Of a DNA stretch of 64,000 bases, positions 26,885-36,976 are shown piece after piece; the stretch's first letter is position 1, and every line of letters begins with the position of its first letter. The translations under genes and the position numbers were made by a program. The notes under the pieces are model-generated. The model was given only the letters and a program-made list of their open reading frames with translations. It was not told the DNA's origin and made no database searches. The stretch is from an uncultured Muribaculaceae bacterium (GTDB taxonomy: Bacteria; Bacteroidota; Bacteroidia; Bacteroidales; Muribaculaceae): the NCBI GenBank assembly GCA_910587915.1, contig CAJUOB010000001.1, positions 131,351 through 195,350 on the forward strand, read 5' to 3'.

Positions 26885-29740
26885 CTATCTACCTGGAGGA
26901 GGACCCATGGGACGACGTCCACCCGGTCCTCCGGGAGGGCCGAAGCGACCTTCAGCATTTCGGTCGCGAGGTTGCTCTCCCTTTCCGAATGTCGAGAATT
27001 TATAGCTTATGGTCAGCATCACATAGCGCGTGAGCGAATTGTACCGTGCCTGCTCAGTGTAGTTACCGGTACTATTGAATCGGATATTCGAGCGCTGGCC
27101 CAGAATATCATAGGCCTTAAGTGTAACTGCTGCATTTCGGCCTCTAAGGAACTGATAGGATATAGAGGCATTCCACATCCATTCTTTGGTATTGAAACCC
27201 TGGCTATAACCTTTTGTCTGGGTATAGTTGAGGTCGGAACTGAGCACGAGCCCGAAAGGAGCGTTGTATGTGGCATAGAACGATCCGCCATAGCTGTGCA
27301 CATTGGTTCCGTCGTCGCCACCGTTGTCATCGGGCTTACGTGTTACGACACTGTTGTGTGTGTTGGTGTACGAATAGCGCGGACGGAGCTCGAGTTCCAC
27401 ATATTCGGGGCGCCAAGCCATGCCGAAGCTTTCATTGACGCTGAAGCGGCCCGACCGGTTTCTGACACCGTTGTTGAAACCGATCGACTGGTTGTAGTTC
27501 ACAAACACATTATTATTGATAGTGAATGCTTTGTTACGCAGAGGGAACGACACCATGTTCATGCCTCGGATGCTCCACACACCGTTGACGTTCTCGTAGG
27601 TAGTTATATTACCACCGGTCTCGCTATTATAGGTCGATTTCGACACGATGGAGTTCTGCACCACCTGTGCATCGATCATAGCCATAATGGAGCGTTGTGC
27701 CTTCTGGTCGAAATCCTGGAAGCGCAGCCGTGCGTTGTGGCTGAAAGTAGGGTCAAGATTGGGATTACCTACCACCACTCGCAGAGGGTCGGAGTAGTCG
27801 GCTACAGGCTGCAGCTGGTTCATGGACGGCTGCGATGTGCGGCCATTGTAGTCGAGGGTAAGGCTGCGGCTCTTGCTGAAGCGCGCACGGTAGCGCAGGA
27901 ACGGTGCGTAGTTAAATACATTGCGACGCGGTATGTCTTTGTTGTGGTCGATAAGGTTGATCGATTTCGAGGTCTGCGGCACCAACGATACACCGACATT
28001 AAGCTGTCCTTTCTTGCTCACATGGCGGTAGCCGATACGAATGTCCTGATTCATATAGTCGTTGCGGAAGCGGTTGGACAGATCCTGATTGAACACCAGT
28101 TCGGGATCAATCACAGGGTCTCCACCCCATCCGTCGGGGAAAGATACAGGATGATCGTATGTGAGTTTGTCGGCATTATTCCAACGATAGGAGAAACCAT
28201 ACGCCAAGGTGAGGAAATGACCTTTCTTCACATCTCCGAGGGGCTCGGTCCAGCTCACGCGTGCATTGACGCTGTTGCTCCACGTATGGTTGTCGGCCCA
28301 CTGGTCGTAGAGATCGATGGAGTCGTTGAATAGGAAGAATTTATTCCAGGAGTATGTGTCGGTTTTCTCGCGCACGTTGCTCAGGCGGTAGTTGGCGAAC
28401 ACGGAGAATGCACGCCCCGGCTTCGAGCGGAATTTATGGTTGTAGATGATACGCGCACCGAGTTCGAACGATTTGCCGGTAGAACTGCTGATATTGTGGC
28501 TGCTGTTCACCTGAGTATTGGCGGCATTGCCTGCGAATACCTCGCTGGTTCCATTGCTGTAAGAGTCGTTGAAGTTTAACGATACATTGGGTCGGAACTC
28601 GAAAGTATTGAACGAATCGGGATTCCACTGCACACGAAAGTCGGCACGCACATTGTGACCCTTGTCGCGGGCATATTTATCGGATACGGTTCGCGATGTT
28701 GAATCCTCGAAAGTATACTGGCGGTCGGAGTATGTCTCTGTATCCCGGTCGGTGTGGCTATACATAATGTCGCCGCCCACACGGAATATCTCTTCCTTGC
28801 CGATATTGAAGTTAAGACCGAGCGACTGCGCCGATGTAATGCCGTTCGATCCACCGAAACGCATGAAACGCCCGCTGGCCCCGTCGGCAAAACCGGGTTC
28901 GTTGATATTGTTGGCAGACCCGAGGAATGTGAGCTGATTGCCATTCCAGAATCGGTTTACCAGAAAGTTTCCTTTATAGCGCTGATCGGTGCCGTATCCG
29001 GCCTCGGCATTGCCGAACCAACCGTCGTTCATGCCTTTTTTCACAGTAAGGTTGATGACGGTCTCTTCCTCACCATCCTCGACACCGGTGAGTCGGGCCA
29101 GGTCGCTCTTGCGGTCGACCACCTGAAGTTTCTCCACCATATTGACCGGGAGATTTCGCGATGCAACTGTAGGATCGTCGCTGAAAAACTCCTTGCCGTC
29201 TACAAGAATCTTGGATACTTCCTTGCCATTGGCTGTGATTTTGCCATCGGAGCTAACCTCGACACCCGGCAGGCGCTTCAGCAGATCCTCGACCACGGCA
29301 TTGGGCTGTGTTTTGTAGGACTCGGCGGAAAATTCCACGGTATCTTCCATCACCTTTATAGGAGTGCGTATGCCCACCACTGTAGCTTCTTTCAATGCGA
29401 TAGCACTCTCCGACATGCTGAACGGCTTTAGCCTGAGATCGGACGAACCCATGGTGATGTCGCGTGTCTGGGTGGCATATCCTATGTATGATGCTTCCAC
29501 TATATACTTACCGGCTTTCACACCATCGATGGTGAAACGGCCCGAGGCATTGGTTACGGCCGATTTTACAAGGGCGGAATCCTTGGCGGCAAGCACACGC
29601 ACCGAGGCCTGGATTAGCCCCTCGCCGGTTGCCGCATCGACTAAGCTGCCCTTGAGCACAGCTGCCGAGAGCATCTGGCCGGCCACCGCAAGCACGGCGA
29701 GCACAGCCATCATTTTTTTTGAATTCGGGAGTTTTATCAT
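26885..29740 (-). CDS. Outer-membrane beta-barrel protein with carboxypeptidase-regulatory-like domain (TonB-receptor-like)
   Basis: 951 residues from the ATG at 29740. A GTG at 29758 is possible but sits almost on the predicted transcription start, so the ATG is preferred. Signal peptide ...MMAVLAVLAVAGQMLSA, then a CarboxypepD_reg-like domain (LKGSLVDAATGEGLIQASVRV; FTIDGVKAGKYIVEASYIGYATQTRDI), a plug-like domain (VEDLLKRLPGVEVSSDGKITANGKEVSKILVDGKEFFSDDP, read as separate short motifs) and a large barrel of the OMP_b-brl_3 type. It differs from SusC proteins and has no SusD partner. The barrel is followed by a ~32-residue tail rich in Gly, Pro and Arg (GRFGPPGGPGGRRPMGPPPGR is its end), unlike the usual terminal Phe. 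Substrate unknown. Confidence 0.85.
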   Translation of the reverse strand: MIKLPNSKKMMAVLAVLAVAGQMLSAAVLKGSLVDAATGEGLIQASVRVLAAKDSALVKSAVTNASGRFTIDGVKAGKYIVEASYIGYATQTRDITMGSSDLRLKPFSMSESAIALKEATVVGIRTPIKVMEDTVEFSAESYKTQPNAVVEDLLKRLPGVEVSSDGKITANGKEVSKILVDGKEFFSDDPTVASRNLPVNMVEKLQVVDRKSDLARLTGVEDGEEETVINLTVKKGMNDGWFGNAEAGYGTDQRYKGNFLVNRFWNGNQLTFLGSANNINEPGFADGASGRFMRFGGSNGITSAQSLGLNFNIGKEEIFRVGGDIMYSHTDRDTETYSDRQYTFEDSTSRTVSDKYARDKGHNVRADFRVQWNPDSFNTFEFRPNVSLNFNDSYSNGTSEVFAGNAANTQVNSSHNISSSTGKSFELGARIIYNHKFRSKPGRAFSVFANYRLSNVREKTDTYSWNKFFLFNDSIDLYDQWADNHTWSNSVNARVSWTEPLGDVKKGHFLTLAYGFSYRWNNADKLTYDHPVSFPDGWGGDPVIDPELVFNQDLSNRFRNDYMNQDIRIGYRHVSKKGQLNVGVSLVPQTSKSINLIDHNKDIPRRNVFNYAPFLRYRARFSKSRSLTLDYNGRTSQPSMNQLQPVADYSDPLRVVVGNPNLDPTFSHNARLRFQDFDQKAQRSIMAMIDAQVVQNSIVSKSTYNSETGGNITTYENVNGVWSIRGMNMVSFPLRNKAFTINNNVFVNYNQSIGFNNGVRNRSGRFSVNESFGMAWRPEYVELELRPRYSYTNTHNSVVTRKPDDNGGDDGTNVHSYGGSFYATYNAPFGLVLSSDLNYTQTKGYSQGFNTKEWMWNASISYQFLRGRNAAVTLKAYDILGQRSNIRFNSTGNYTEQARYNSLTRYVMLTISYKFSTFGKGEQPRDRNAEGRFGPPGGPGGRRPMGPPPGR

Positions 29741-29762
29741 AAGATTACGTTTTTTCACGATG

Positions 29763-29794
29763 CAAAGTTAACATCCCATGACCACCCCCACAAC
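29763..29794 (-). promoter_or_regulatory. Promoter of the minus-strand beta-barrel gene
   Basis: On the minus strand TAACTTTG (complement of 29763-29770) matches TAnnTTTG, with GTTG (29791-29794) 20 bp upstream as a one-mismatch -33 box. The rest of the 29771-29920 gap is C-rich on the plus strand, with no gene seen. Confidence 0.6.
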
Positions 29795-29923
29795 CCACCC
29801 TCTACAAACCCACCTATTTTATCGACAAAGCCCCCTGCCCACCCGACAAACACCACTCCAGACCATTCCACAGGCGCATCTCAGCAAAAAGATATATTAT
29901 TTATCAAAAATGCGACCAAATGA

Positions 29924-29954
29924 CTTGCTTATTCGACAGAAATGTGTACATTTG
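29924..29954 (+). promoter_or_regulatory. Promoter of the large T9SS cargo gene
   Basis: CTTG (29924-29927), a 19-bp spacer and TACATTTG (29947-29954) form a near-consensus Bacteroidetes promoter. The ATG follows at 29993, giving a leader of about 33 nt. Confidence 0.6.
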
Positions 29955-29992
29955 CAACCGTCATTTTATAAATCAACAAGCATTTCTATTCT

Positions 29993-32900
29993 ATGAAAAG
30001 ATTTCTACTCTGGATTTGCAGTGCAGCACTGACCCTATCGTCGACAGCTGCTGCCCCCGACGCAGTGCTGCAAAAGAGGAGTGCGTCCACTCCCTATGCC
30101 GGCCTACCAGGTCTAAAGGCCGAAGTTTCTACCGGCGATCCTCACCTCGACATGCTCAAAAAGTTTAAACGCCAGAATCGTATCGAGCTAAACGAACTTG
30201 ATGCGAAAAAGCTTCATACACCGGTTAAAGCGATCCGGACGGCAGAAAAGGCCCGAATTATGAAAGCTGCTGAGGCTAATGGCTTCGTCCCGGAAGTATA
30301 TGGTAGCGTCATATACTCCGACGACCAGAACGTAGAAACGGGTGCAATCTATCAGATTCCGACCAATCAGACCGATGATTTCGCCTATATGTTCCCTGAG
30401 ATAGATGCCTCATATGGTGGTGTTCTTGCCGGCAACACTTACTATACACACAACTATCTCGACTTCTGGGGCCTGTTCACGATGTTCTCCGTAGAAGCAT
30501 ACAACGCTGAAACTGGCGAGATGACCGGATACTGGTCGGTATCGGACGCCTCTATGTTGGCCGCCGACCTGGCCTATAATGTAACAGACGGTAAAGTCTA
30601 CGGTCTATTCTTCGACTATGATGAAGAGACCGACAAAACCGCAATGGCCCTTGGTCGTGTCGATTACCCTAAAGAATGGAACGAAGAAAGTGAGGAACAA
30701 CCCGTACTCACCATTCTCGCGCCTCTGAGCGGAACATGGAATGCTCTTGCCATCGACAAAAATGGCACCTTCTATGGTGTAAAAGTGACGTATCTCGGTG
30801 AGAATGTCAAGAATTCACAACTATGCACAATCGATCCGACCACAGGCAAAACTACTATCATTGGTAATACCGGAGTTCAACCTCAGTACACAGGCTCAGC
30901 AACCTTCGACCTCGCCACCAATGATCTCTACTATGCCGCATCGGATGTCTACGAAAAAGGCTTTATCTGCAAAATAAACACAACAACTGGTCGTGCCACC
31001 CACCTTGCAGATTTCAGCAACAACGAGCAGGTAGTAGGCCTCTATACACGCACGCTGCCCGTCCCCGAAGGATCGCCCAACATTGCGAGCAACCTGAGCG
31101 CATCCTTCGCCGCCGGCTCCAAAACCGGCGAAGTAAGCTTTACAATGCCTACAACACTATTTAGTGGAGAAGTCGTGAGCGGATCGCTCAACTACACGAT
31201 TTCAGCTGACGGCGTAGATATTATTACCGGATCGGCCCAGGCTGGCGCTACAGTTAAGGAAACTTGTACTCTCGACTACAACGGCGAAGTACGTTTCGGT
31301 GTAGTAATCTCGAACGACAAAGGCTCGTCGCCTGCAGTATCCACCTATGGATTCGTAGGCTATGCAGTAGCCTGCGCACCAGAGAATGTAAAGATTACAG
31401 AAGATTCCTTCGGCCACATCACAATGTCGTGGGATGCCGTGACCACCGACATCAACGGAGCCACACTACCCTCGGTTGACTATACTGTAGGACAACTTAA
31501 TGATTATGGCTACTTCGTAGAACCTGAAATAGGCTATACCAGCACTATCTACTCCAAACAAGTTGTTGATCCGACCGTAGAGCAGGATGTATTCCAATTC
31601 GGTGTAATGGCTAACGGCGAAGGCGGATCCAACGGCACAGTAGCACCACTTCTCTTCGTCGGTGCTCCCTACACAAGCTTCCACGAAACCTTCCCTGACG
31701 GCGACCTGTCCTACAACTATCTGCTCCGTACGCTCGCAGGCAGCCCAAGCTGGCAGACGGTAGACAACTCATCGTTGTCATCGATCGGTATTACCGACCA
31801 GAACAACGACAATGGCTGCCTTGCCTATATGGCTAACTATCTCGATGAGAGCAGCTCGATTATTACCGGTAAGATTGATCTGACCGGCATGACCGAACCT
31901 GTGTTCACCTTCTGGGTATACACTATAGTTGGAGAAGAAGGCAACCTGCAGAGCGACGTCGTTAGTGTAAGTATTGCCGAATTTGGCAAGGACTATACCG
32001 AAGTATTCAGCAAGCCCATCGCAGAAATCGGAAATGAGGAAGGCTGGCATCAGGCTACTATCGACCTGTCGGCATATAAGGATAAGAGCATTCAGATATC
32101 CCTTAATTGCCTCACACAGTCATTCAAGTTCGTATTCATCGACAATCTGCGCGTAGGCTCTACTCTCCACAAAGATCTCCACTTGTCTGAACTCACCGGC
32201 GATACCTCGGCTAAACCCGGCGAAAACTACAATGTCACTGCAGTTGTACGCAACAATGGTATCGACAAGACTCCAGCAGCCAAAGTCACCCTCCACACCC
32301 GCGGTGGATCCGACGTGACAAAAGACGTTCCCGAACTCGAACCTGGTGAAAACGCAGACGTAACATTCACCCTCACCATGCATCCTCTCACAACCGAAGT
32401 GATTATACACCAGGCAGAAGTCGTGATGGAAGGTGACGAGGACAGCTCCAACAACTTATCGCCTTTGGCTGGAATCAATCCTATCAAGTCATCGCTGCCT
32501 ATAGTGAAGGATCTCTCAGGAACTGCCAAGGACAAGACAGTGACCCTGACATGGAACGAACCCACTATAACCACAGCCAATATCGAGGACTTTGAATCTG
32601 CAGGAAGTTTTGCCAAGACCTATGGTGACTGGACATTTGTAGACAACGACGGTGGCCCCGTGGGCGGCTTCAATGGAATTGATATTCCAGGCATTACTAT
32701 AAAGTCACCCGCAACCTTCTTCGTGTTCGACAACAGCGGATCTGCTTTCAATGCATCATTCGAAACACATAGCGGCACCAAGTTCCTTGCATCTCTCTTC
32801 AATTTAGATGCCTCCAAGGTCGACGACTGGGCAATCTCACCCGAGCTCTCCGGCAATGCACAGACCATCAGTTTCTGGGCCCGCAGCTACGCAAACGATT

Positions 32901-33517
32901 ACCTGGAATCATTAGAAGTGCTCTACTCCACCAGCGACAAGTCCATCGCTTCGTTCAAAGCTACCGATGTAGCAGATAACGCAGTTCCCAGCGACTGGAC
33001 CGAATATACCGTCGAACTTCCTGCAGGAGCCAAGTATTTCGCCGTACGCTGCACCTCGCAAGACAAATTCATGCTCATGCTCGATGACTTCACCTTCATC
33101 TCCACCAAGAATGCAGTACCCCCGTCGCTTATCGGCTTCGATATCTATCGCAACGGCGAAAAGCTCAACAGCGATCTTCTTGATGAAGGCTATTATGAAG
33201 ATGTAGTACCTGCCGATGGCATCTACAGCTACGCTGTTCTCACCCACTACGACCAGGGTGTATCCTCTTCGTCGAATGTTGCAGAAGTGACCGTAGGCGC
33301 CAGCGGTATCGAAGCTGCCACCACAGGCATCACCATCGCCGCAACCGACAAGGCAATTGTGGTGAGCGGAGCCGAAGGCAAAGCCATCACCGTGTCGTCG
33401 ATCGATGGCAAGACTATCTTTGCCGGTGAAGGCAATGCTGTGACTACCGTATCTGTAGGCCAGGGCATCTACATAGTCAAGGCCGCCGATACTGTTGCCA
33501 AGATTATCGTACGCTAA
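29993..33517 (+). CDS. Large secreted protein with adhesin-like (choice-of-anchor J) domains and T9SS sorting signal
   Basis: 1174 residues with a signal peptide (MKRFLLWICSAALTLSSTAAA). The first ~370 residues form a propeller-like region (repeats such as YNVTDGKVYGLFFDYDE, FDLATNDLYYAASDVYEKGF). Then come Fn3-like domains, a jelly-roll of the choice-of-anchor/cleaved-adhesin type (ITGKIDLTGMTEPVFTFWVY; VFIDNLRVGS), a CARDB-like Ig domain (YNVTAVVRNNGIDKTPAAKV), and a second jelly-roll (WAISPELSGNAQTISFWARS; LMLDDFTFIS). The C-terminus (ITVSSIDGKTIFAGEG, then VGQGIYIVKAADTVAKIIVR) is a T9SS type A sorting domain. No protease triad is seen. Probably a surface adhesin or binding protein; the function is not established. 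The gene stands alone between its own promoter and a strong terminator. Confidence 0.85.
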   Translation: MKRFLLWICSAALTLSSTAAAPDAVLQKRSASTPYAGLPGLKAEVSTGDPHLDMLKKFKRQNRIELNELDAKKLHTPVKAIRTAEKARIMKAAEANGFVPEVYGSVIYSDDQNVETGAIYQIPTNQTDDFAYMFPEIDASYGGVLAGNTYYTHNYLDFWGLFTMFSVEAYNAETGEMTGYWSVSDASMLAADLAYNVTDGKVYGLFFDYDEETDKTAMALGRVDYPKEWNEESEEQPVLTILAPLSGTWNALAIDKNGTFYGVKVTYLGENVKNSQLCTIDPTTGKTTIIGNTGVQPQYTGSATFDLATNDLYYAASDVYEKGFICKINTTTGRATHLADFSNNEQVVGLYTRTLPVPEGSPNIASNLSASFAAGSKTGEVSFTMPTTLFSGEVVSGSLNYTISADGVDIITGSAQAGATVKETCTLDYNGEVRFGVVISNDKGSSPAVSTYGFVGYAVACAPENVKITEDSFGHITMSWDAVTTDINGATLPSVDYTVGQLNDYGYFVEPEIGYTSTIYSKQVVDPTVEQDVFQFGVMANGEGGSNGTVAPLLFVGAPYTSFHETFPDGDLSYNYLLRTLAGSPSWQTVDNSSLSSIGITDQNNDNGCLAYMANYLDESSSIITGKIDLTGMTEPVFTFWVYTIVGEEGNLQSDVVSVSIAEFGKDYTEVFSKPIAEIGNEEGWHQATIDLSAYKDKSIQISLNCLTQSFKFVFIDNLRVGSTLHKDLHLSELTGDTSAKPGENYNVTAVVRNNGIDKTPAAKVTLHTRGGSDVTKDVPELEPGENADVTFTLTMHPLTTEVIIHQAEVVMEGDEDSSNNLSPLAGINPIKSSLPIVKDLSGTAKDKTVTLTWNEPTITTANIEDFESAGSFAKTYGDWTFVDNDGGPVGGFNGIDIPGITIKSPATFFVFDNSGSAFNASFETHSGTKFLASLFNLDASKVDDWAISPELSGNAQTISFWARSYANDYLESLEVLYSTSDKSIASFKATDVADNAVPSDWTEYTVELPAGAKYFAVRCTSQDKFMLMLDDFTFISTKNAVPPSLIGFDIYRNGEKLNSDLLDEGYYEDVVPADGIYSYAVLTHYDQGVSSSSNVAEVTVGASGIEAATTGITIAATDKAIVVSGAEGKAITVSSIDGKTIFAGEGNAVTTVSVGQGIYIVKAADTVAKIIVR

Positions 33518-33540
33518 TACATACTCTTTACTATAAAAAA

Positions 33541-33570
33541 CGCCTGTGGAAATTCCACAGGCGTTTTTTT
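33541..33570 (+). terminator. Strong rho-independent terminator
   Basis: CGCCTGTGGAA (33541-33551) pairs perfectly with TTCCACAGGCG (33553-33563), followed by seven T (33564-33570). It lies 24 bp after the stop at 33517. Confidence 0.95.
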
Positions 33571-33604
33571 GCATCCATGGCCATACGACTTGAAAAAAAT
33601 TTGC

Positions 33605-33612
33605 TAATTTTG
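33605..33612 (+). promoter_or_regulatory. -7 box (TAATTTTG) of asd
   Basis: An exact TAnnTTTG match 34 bp before the asd ATG. No TTTG at the standard spacing upstream. Confidence 0.5.
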
Positions 33613-33646
33613 CAGATTAATACATAATTAGCACATAGACCGAAGA

Positions 33647-34657
33647 ATGAAAATTGCTATTGTGGGCGCTTCCGGCGCCGTCGGGCAGGAATTTCTGCGT
33701 ATTTTGTCTGAAAACGACTTTCCGGTAGACGAACTCCGTCTTTTCGGCTCCGAGCGTAGCGAGGGCCGCACATATAGCTTCCGTGGGGGCATCACCGAGC
33801 CGGTGCGCCGTCTCACGGACGATCCAACTGCATTCCAGGGCCTTGACTTCGCATTCGTGTCGGCCGGAGCCTCGGTATCGCGCGAATATGCCGACATCAT
33901 CACCTCCGGTGGCGCCATAATGATCGACAATTCGAGCGCTTTCCGCATGGATGCCGACGTGCCTCTGGTTGTGCCCGAAGTGAACGGAGCGGATGCCCTC
34001 AAGGCCCCCCGAGGCATTATAGCCAATCCTAACTGCACTACTATACAGATGGTTGTGGCATTGAATCCTATCAACCGCCTGTCGCCCATTAAGCGCGTGC
34101 ATGTGGCAACATATCAGGCCGCCAGCGGAGCCGGTGCCACAGGTATGGAAGAGCTCGAGAAGCAGAGTGCCCAGATAGCCCGTGGCGAGGAGCCTGAAGT
34201 AAAAAAATTCGTAAGCCAGTTGGCGTTCAACCTCATACCTCACATCGACACCTTCACCGACAACGGATATACCCGCGAGGAAATGAAGATGCACTTCGAG
34301 ACAAAGAAAATAATGCATGCACCCAAGCTCGAGGTAAGCGCCACATGCGTCCGCGTGCCGGTGATGCGCGCCCACAGCGAGGCCATATGGGTGGAGACAG
34401 AAGAGCCCGTAAGCGTGACCGAAGCCCGCTATGCATTTGCATCGGCTCCCGGCATTGTGCTTGTGGACAAAGCCGAAGCGCTGGGCTATCCCATGCCGCT
34501 CGATGTGGCCGGAACCGACCCGGTGTATGTGGGCCGTCTACGCGCCGACCTTGCAAATCCGCGCGGCCTGTCGTTCTGGGCTGTCGCCGACCAGATTCGC
34601 AAAGGCGCCGCTCTAAATGCCGTGCAGATAGCACAGTATATCATCAATAATTCATAA
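33647..34657 (+). CDS. asd: Aspartate-semialdehyde dehydrogenase
   Basis: 336 residues, full length for the family. It reduces aspartyl-4-phosphate to aspartate semialdehyde with NADPH, the branch point to lysine/diaminopimelate, threonine and methionine. Visible motifs: [10 protein letters not shown] nucleotide-binding loop (7-16), IDNSSAFRM, the active-site Cys130 in [25 protein letters not shown], and the catalytic His243 in [12 protein letters not shown]. It is expressed from its own promoter and is not clustered with other amino-acid genes. Its stop codon (34655-34657) lies within an AT-rich intergenic repeat. Confidence 0.97.
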   Translation: MKIAIVGASGAVGQEFLRILSENDFPVDELRLFGSERSEGRTYSFRGGITEPVRRLTDDPTAFQGLDFAFVSAGASVSREYADIITSGGAIMIDNSSAFRMDADVPLVVPEVNGADALKAPRGIIANPNCTTIQMVVALNPINRLSPIKRVHVATYQAASGAGATGMEELEKQSAQIARGEEPEVKKFVSQLAFNLIPHIDTFTDNGYTREEMKMHFETKKIMHAPKLEVSATCVRVPVMRAHSEAIWVETEEPVSVTEARYAFASAPGIVLVDKAEALGYPMPLDVAGTDPVYVGRLRADLANPRGLSFWAVADQIRKGAALNAVQIAQYIINNS

Positions 34658-34750
34658 TTCTCCCGTAATTATGAATTGCGAATTATGGATTATGAATTGG
34701 AGCCTTTCAGTGCTGTGCGCAAATTCATGATTCCATAATTCATAACCCAA
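34645..34750. repeat. AT-rich intergenic repeat of ATTATGAATT units
   Basis: Variations on AATTATGAATT and TTCATAATT recur in both orientations: 34649-34660, 34666-34676, 34680-34699 and 34723-34746. The first unit covers the asd stop codon. Units in opposite orientation could pair. Similar ATTATGAATT strings are common between genes in Bacteroidales, from memory. No terminator or gene is evident. Confidence 0.6.
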
Positions 34751-34755
34751 TTTCT

Positions 34756-36861
34756 ATGACAGCCATGGCGCAACAAGCACTCGTGACCGAGCCCGTACAG
34801 ATATTTCTTATCGTACTGGCCATCATCCTTTTTGCGCCTATCCTGCTCAACAAGCTGAAGATACCCCACATCATAGGCATGATTGTGGCGGGCGTCGCCG
34901 TGGGACCCTACGGGCTCAATATTCTGGCCGATGATTCGTCGTTTGCCGTTTTCGGACAGGTGGGACTTCTCTACCTCATGTTCCTTGCAGGTCTCGAGAT
35001 CGACATGTACCATCTGCGGCTCAACCTGCGGCGAGGGCTTCTCTTCGGAGTGCTCACTCTTGTGGTACCGCTTGTGCTGGGCATATTGACGAGCGTGTAT
35101 CTGCTGCAACTCGACTGGCTCACGTCGATGCTTCTGGGCGCCATGTACGCCTCGCATACATTGCTGTCGTACCCCGTGGCGGCGCGTCTGGGTGTGACCA
35201 AGGCTCCGGCAGTGCTCATTGCCATCGTGGGCACCATCATAGCAGTGATCGGTGCACTCCTTGTGCTTGGAGCCACAGTAAGCGTGGTCCGTGAAGGCTA
35301 CTTCAATGTTGTCGAAATCCTGCTGCTCGGACTCAGGCTTGCGATATGGGCTGCGGCGATACTCTACGCTTATCCGCGGGTGACCCGTTGGTTCTTCAAA
35401 AAATATCCCGACAAGGTGCTCCAGTATGTATTTGTGTTGGTACTGGTGTTCCTGGCCGCCACCACAGCCCGCGGCATCGGCCTCGAGAGCGTGCTCGGGG
35501 CATTCTTCGCCGGCCTTGTGCTGAACCGCTATGTACCGGTGGCCTCGCCGCTGATGAGTTCGATAGAATTCGTTGGCAACGCCCTGTTCATACCCTACTT
35601 CCTCATAAGTGTGGGCATGATGATAAATGTGCGCCTGCTTGCCGACACCGATACCCTCGCCGTAGCAGCTATAATGATAGCTGTAGCATTGGCCGGCAAA
35701 TGGCTGCCGGCATGGATAGCTCAGAAAATCAACCGCCTCGACAGTTTCAGCCGCAATGTGATGTTCGGCCTCACGGCGGCACATACGGCAGTGGCTCTTG
35801 CCGTAGTATCGGTGGGCTATAAGATGGGGCTATTCGACGAGCGCATACTCAACAGCACCGTGATGGTAATACTTGCCACGTGCGCGGCCGCTCCTATAAT
35901 CACTGCCTCGGCAGCCGCCAAGCTCAAGGTGAAGATGATGGCCGATGATGGCGACGATGTGATACGCCACACGCGTGTCAACAATACCCTCATAGCCGTA
36001 GCCAATCCTTTGACGGCATCGTCGCTCATGGAGATGGCGGTCCTCATACGCAACGACCGCGGTCTCCACAACTTCTATGCTCTCCATGTGCGCACCGACA
36101 ACACCTCGCAAGCCAAGGCTGTGTCGCAGGCATCGCTGCAGGCAGCACGCCGCACAGCCGCCGCCGCCGACACCAAGGTGGAGAGCCTCGACCGCTACGA
36201 CAATAATATCGTTACCGGAATAATAAATGCAGTCGAGGAACGCGACATCACCGAAGTACTTCTTGGCATGCACCGCCGTGTGACAGTCATCGACTCATTC
36301 TTTGGCAGCAAAGTGGAGCAGCTGCTGCGAGGCACACACAAGATGCTCATAATCAGCCGTTGCTTTATTCCGGCAAATACCATAACACGTATACTCGTGT
36401 GGGTGCCACGCGATGCCCAGTATGAAACCGGGTTCAGCCGATGGGTACGTGCAGTTGCCCGACTGACACGGCAGGTAGGATGCCGTGTGATTTTCTGCTG
36501 TCCCGACAACATCCAGCCGCTGATACGCGGCGTAATATATGCCGAGAACTACGGCATACGCTGCGAATTCCGCCGCACCGAAGACTGGGACGACCTTGTG
36601 ATGCTATCGGGAGAGGTGCTCGACGACGACCTCTTCGTACTAATCGGCGCACGCGCACAGTCGGTGTCGTACAACGCCGACATGGCCGACCTTCCCGACT
36701 TCCTGCAGCGGCATTTCTCGCGCAACAACCTGATGATGATTTTCCCCGAGCAATTCGGCGAGGCTCCCGTCCTCACATCCTTCACCGACCCCTTGGCCAG
36801 CGACATCACCGCCACCCCCACCGCCTGGATGCGCCGTCTACGCCAGCGCCTCCGCCGCTAA
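34756..36861 (+). CDS. CPA2-family cation:proton antiporter with universal-stress-like cytoplasmic domains
   Basis: 701 residues. Residues 1-390 form a Na_H_Exchanger (KefB/NapA-type) membrane domain with about 12-13 hydrophobic segments (PVQIFLIVLAIILFAPILL; HIIGMIVAGVAVGPYGLN; GLESVLGAFFAGLVLNR; FVGNALFIPYFLISVGMMIN). After about 410 the soluble part resembles two UspA-like domains (LTASSLMEMAVLIRNDRG; ITEVLLGMHRRVTVIDSFFG). There is no TrkA-N domain, which separates it from classical KefB/KefC. It probably exchanges Na+ or K+ for protons at the inner membrane. The start at 34756 (MTAMAQQALV) is the first ATG after the upstream repeat; Met4 is also possible. Confidence 0.88.
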   Translation: MTAMAQQALVTEPVQIFLIVLAIILFAPILLNKLKIPHIIGMIVAGVAVGPYGLNILADDSSFAVFGQVGLLYLMFLAGLEIDMYHLRLNLRRGLLFGVLTLVVPLVLGILTSVYLLQLDWLTSMLLGAMYASHTLLSYPVAARLGVTKAPAVLIAIVGTIIAVIGALLVLGATVSVVREGYFNVVEILLLGLRLAIWAAAILYAYPRVTRWFFKKYPDKVLQYVFVLVLVFLAATTARGIGLESVLGAFFAGLVLNRYVPVASPLMSSIEFVGNALFIPYFLISVGMMINVRLLADTDTLAVAAIMIAVALAGKWLPAWIAQKINRLDSFSRNVMFGLTAAHTAVALAVVSVGYKMGLFDERILNSTVMVILATCAAAPIITASAAAKLKVKMMADDGDDVIRHTRVNNTLIAVANPLTASSLMEMAVLIRNDRGLHNFYALHVRTDNTSQAKAVSQASLQAARRTAAAADTKVESLDRYDNNIVTGIINAVEERDITEVLLGMHRRVTVIDSFFGSKVEQLLRGTHKMLIISRCFIPANTITRILVWVPRDAQYETGFSRWVRAVARLTRQVGCRVIFCCPDNIQPLIRGVIYAENYGIRCEFRRTEDWDDLVMLSGEVLDDDLFVLIGARAQSVSYNADMADLPDFLQRHFSRNNLMMIFPEQFGEAPVLTSFTDPLASDITATPTAWMRRLRQRLRR

Positions 36862-36922
36862 CCGCGCCGATAATCCATAAACCCATTAATTTCCTCATAA
36901 TCGTCGCAATATCCATAAACAA

Positions 36923-36954
36923 TTTGCATCATAAATTTTTAATACTTATATTTG
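36923..36954 (+). promoter_or_regulatory. Consensus promoter of the C10 peptidase pair
   Basis: TTTG (36923-36926), a 20-bp spacer and TATATTTG (36947-36954) match the Bacteroidetes consensus fully; the ATG is at 36977. Confidence 0.75.
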
Positions 36955-36976
36955 CGAAATAACAAATCTAGCCAAA

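Noticed and set aside
26753..28333. 526-codon plus-strand frame opposite the beta-barrel gene
   Set aside because: Antisense shadow; it also runs through the terminator hairpin of the minus-strand gene.
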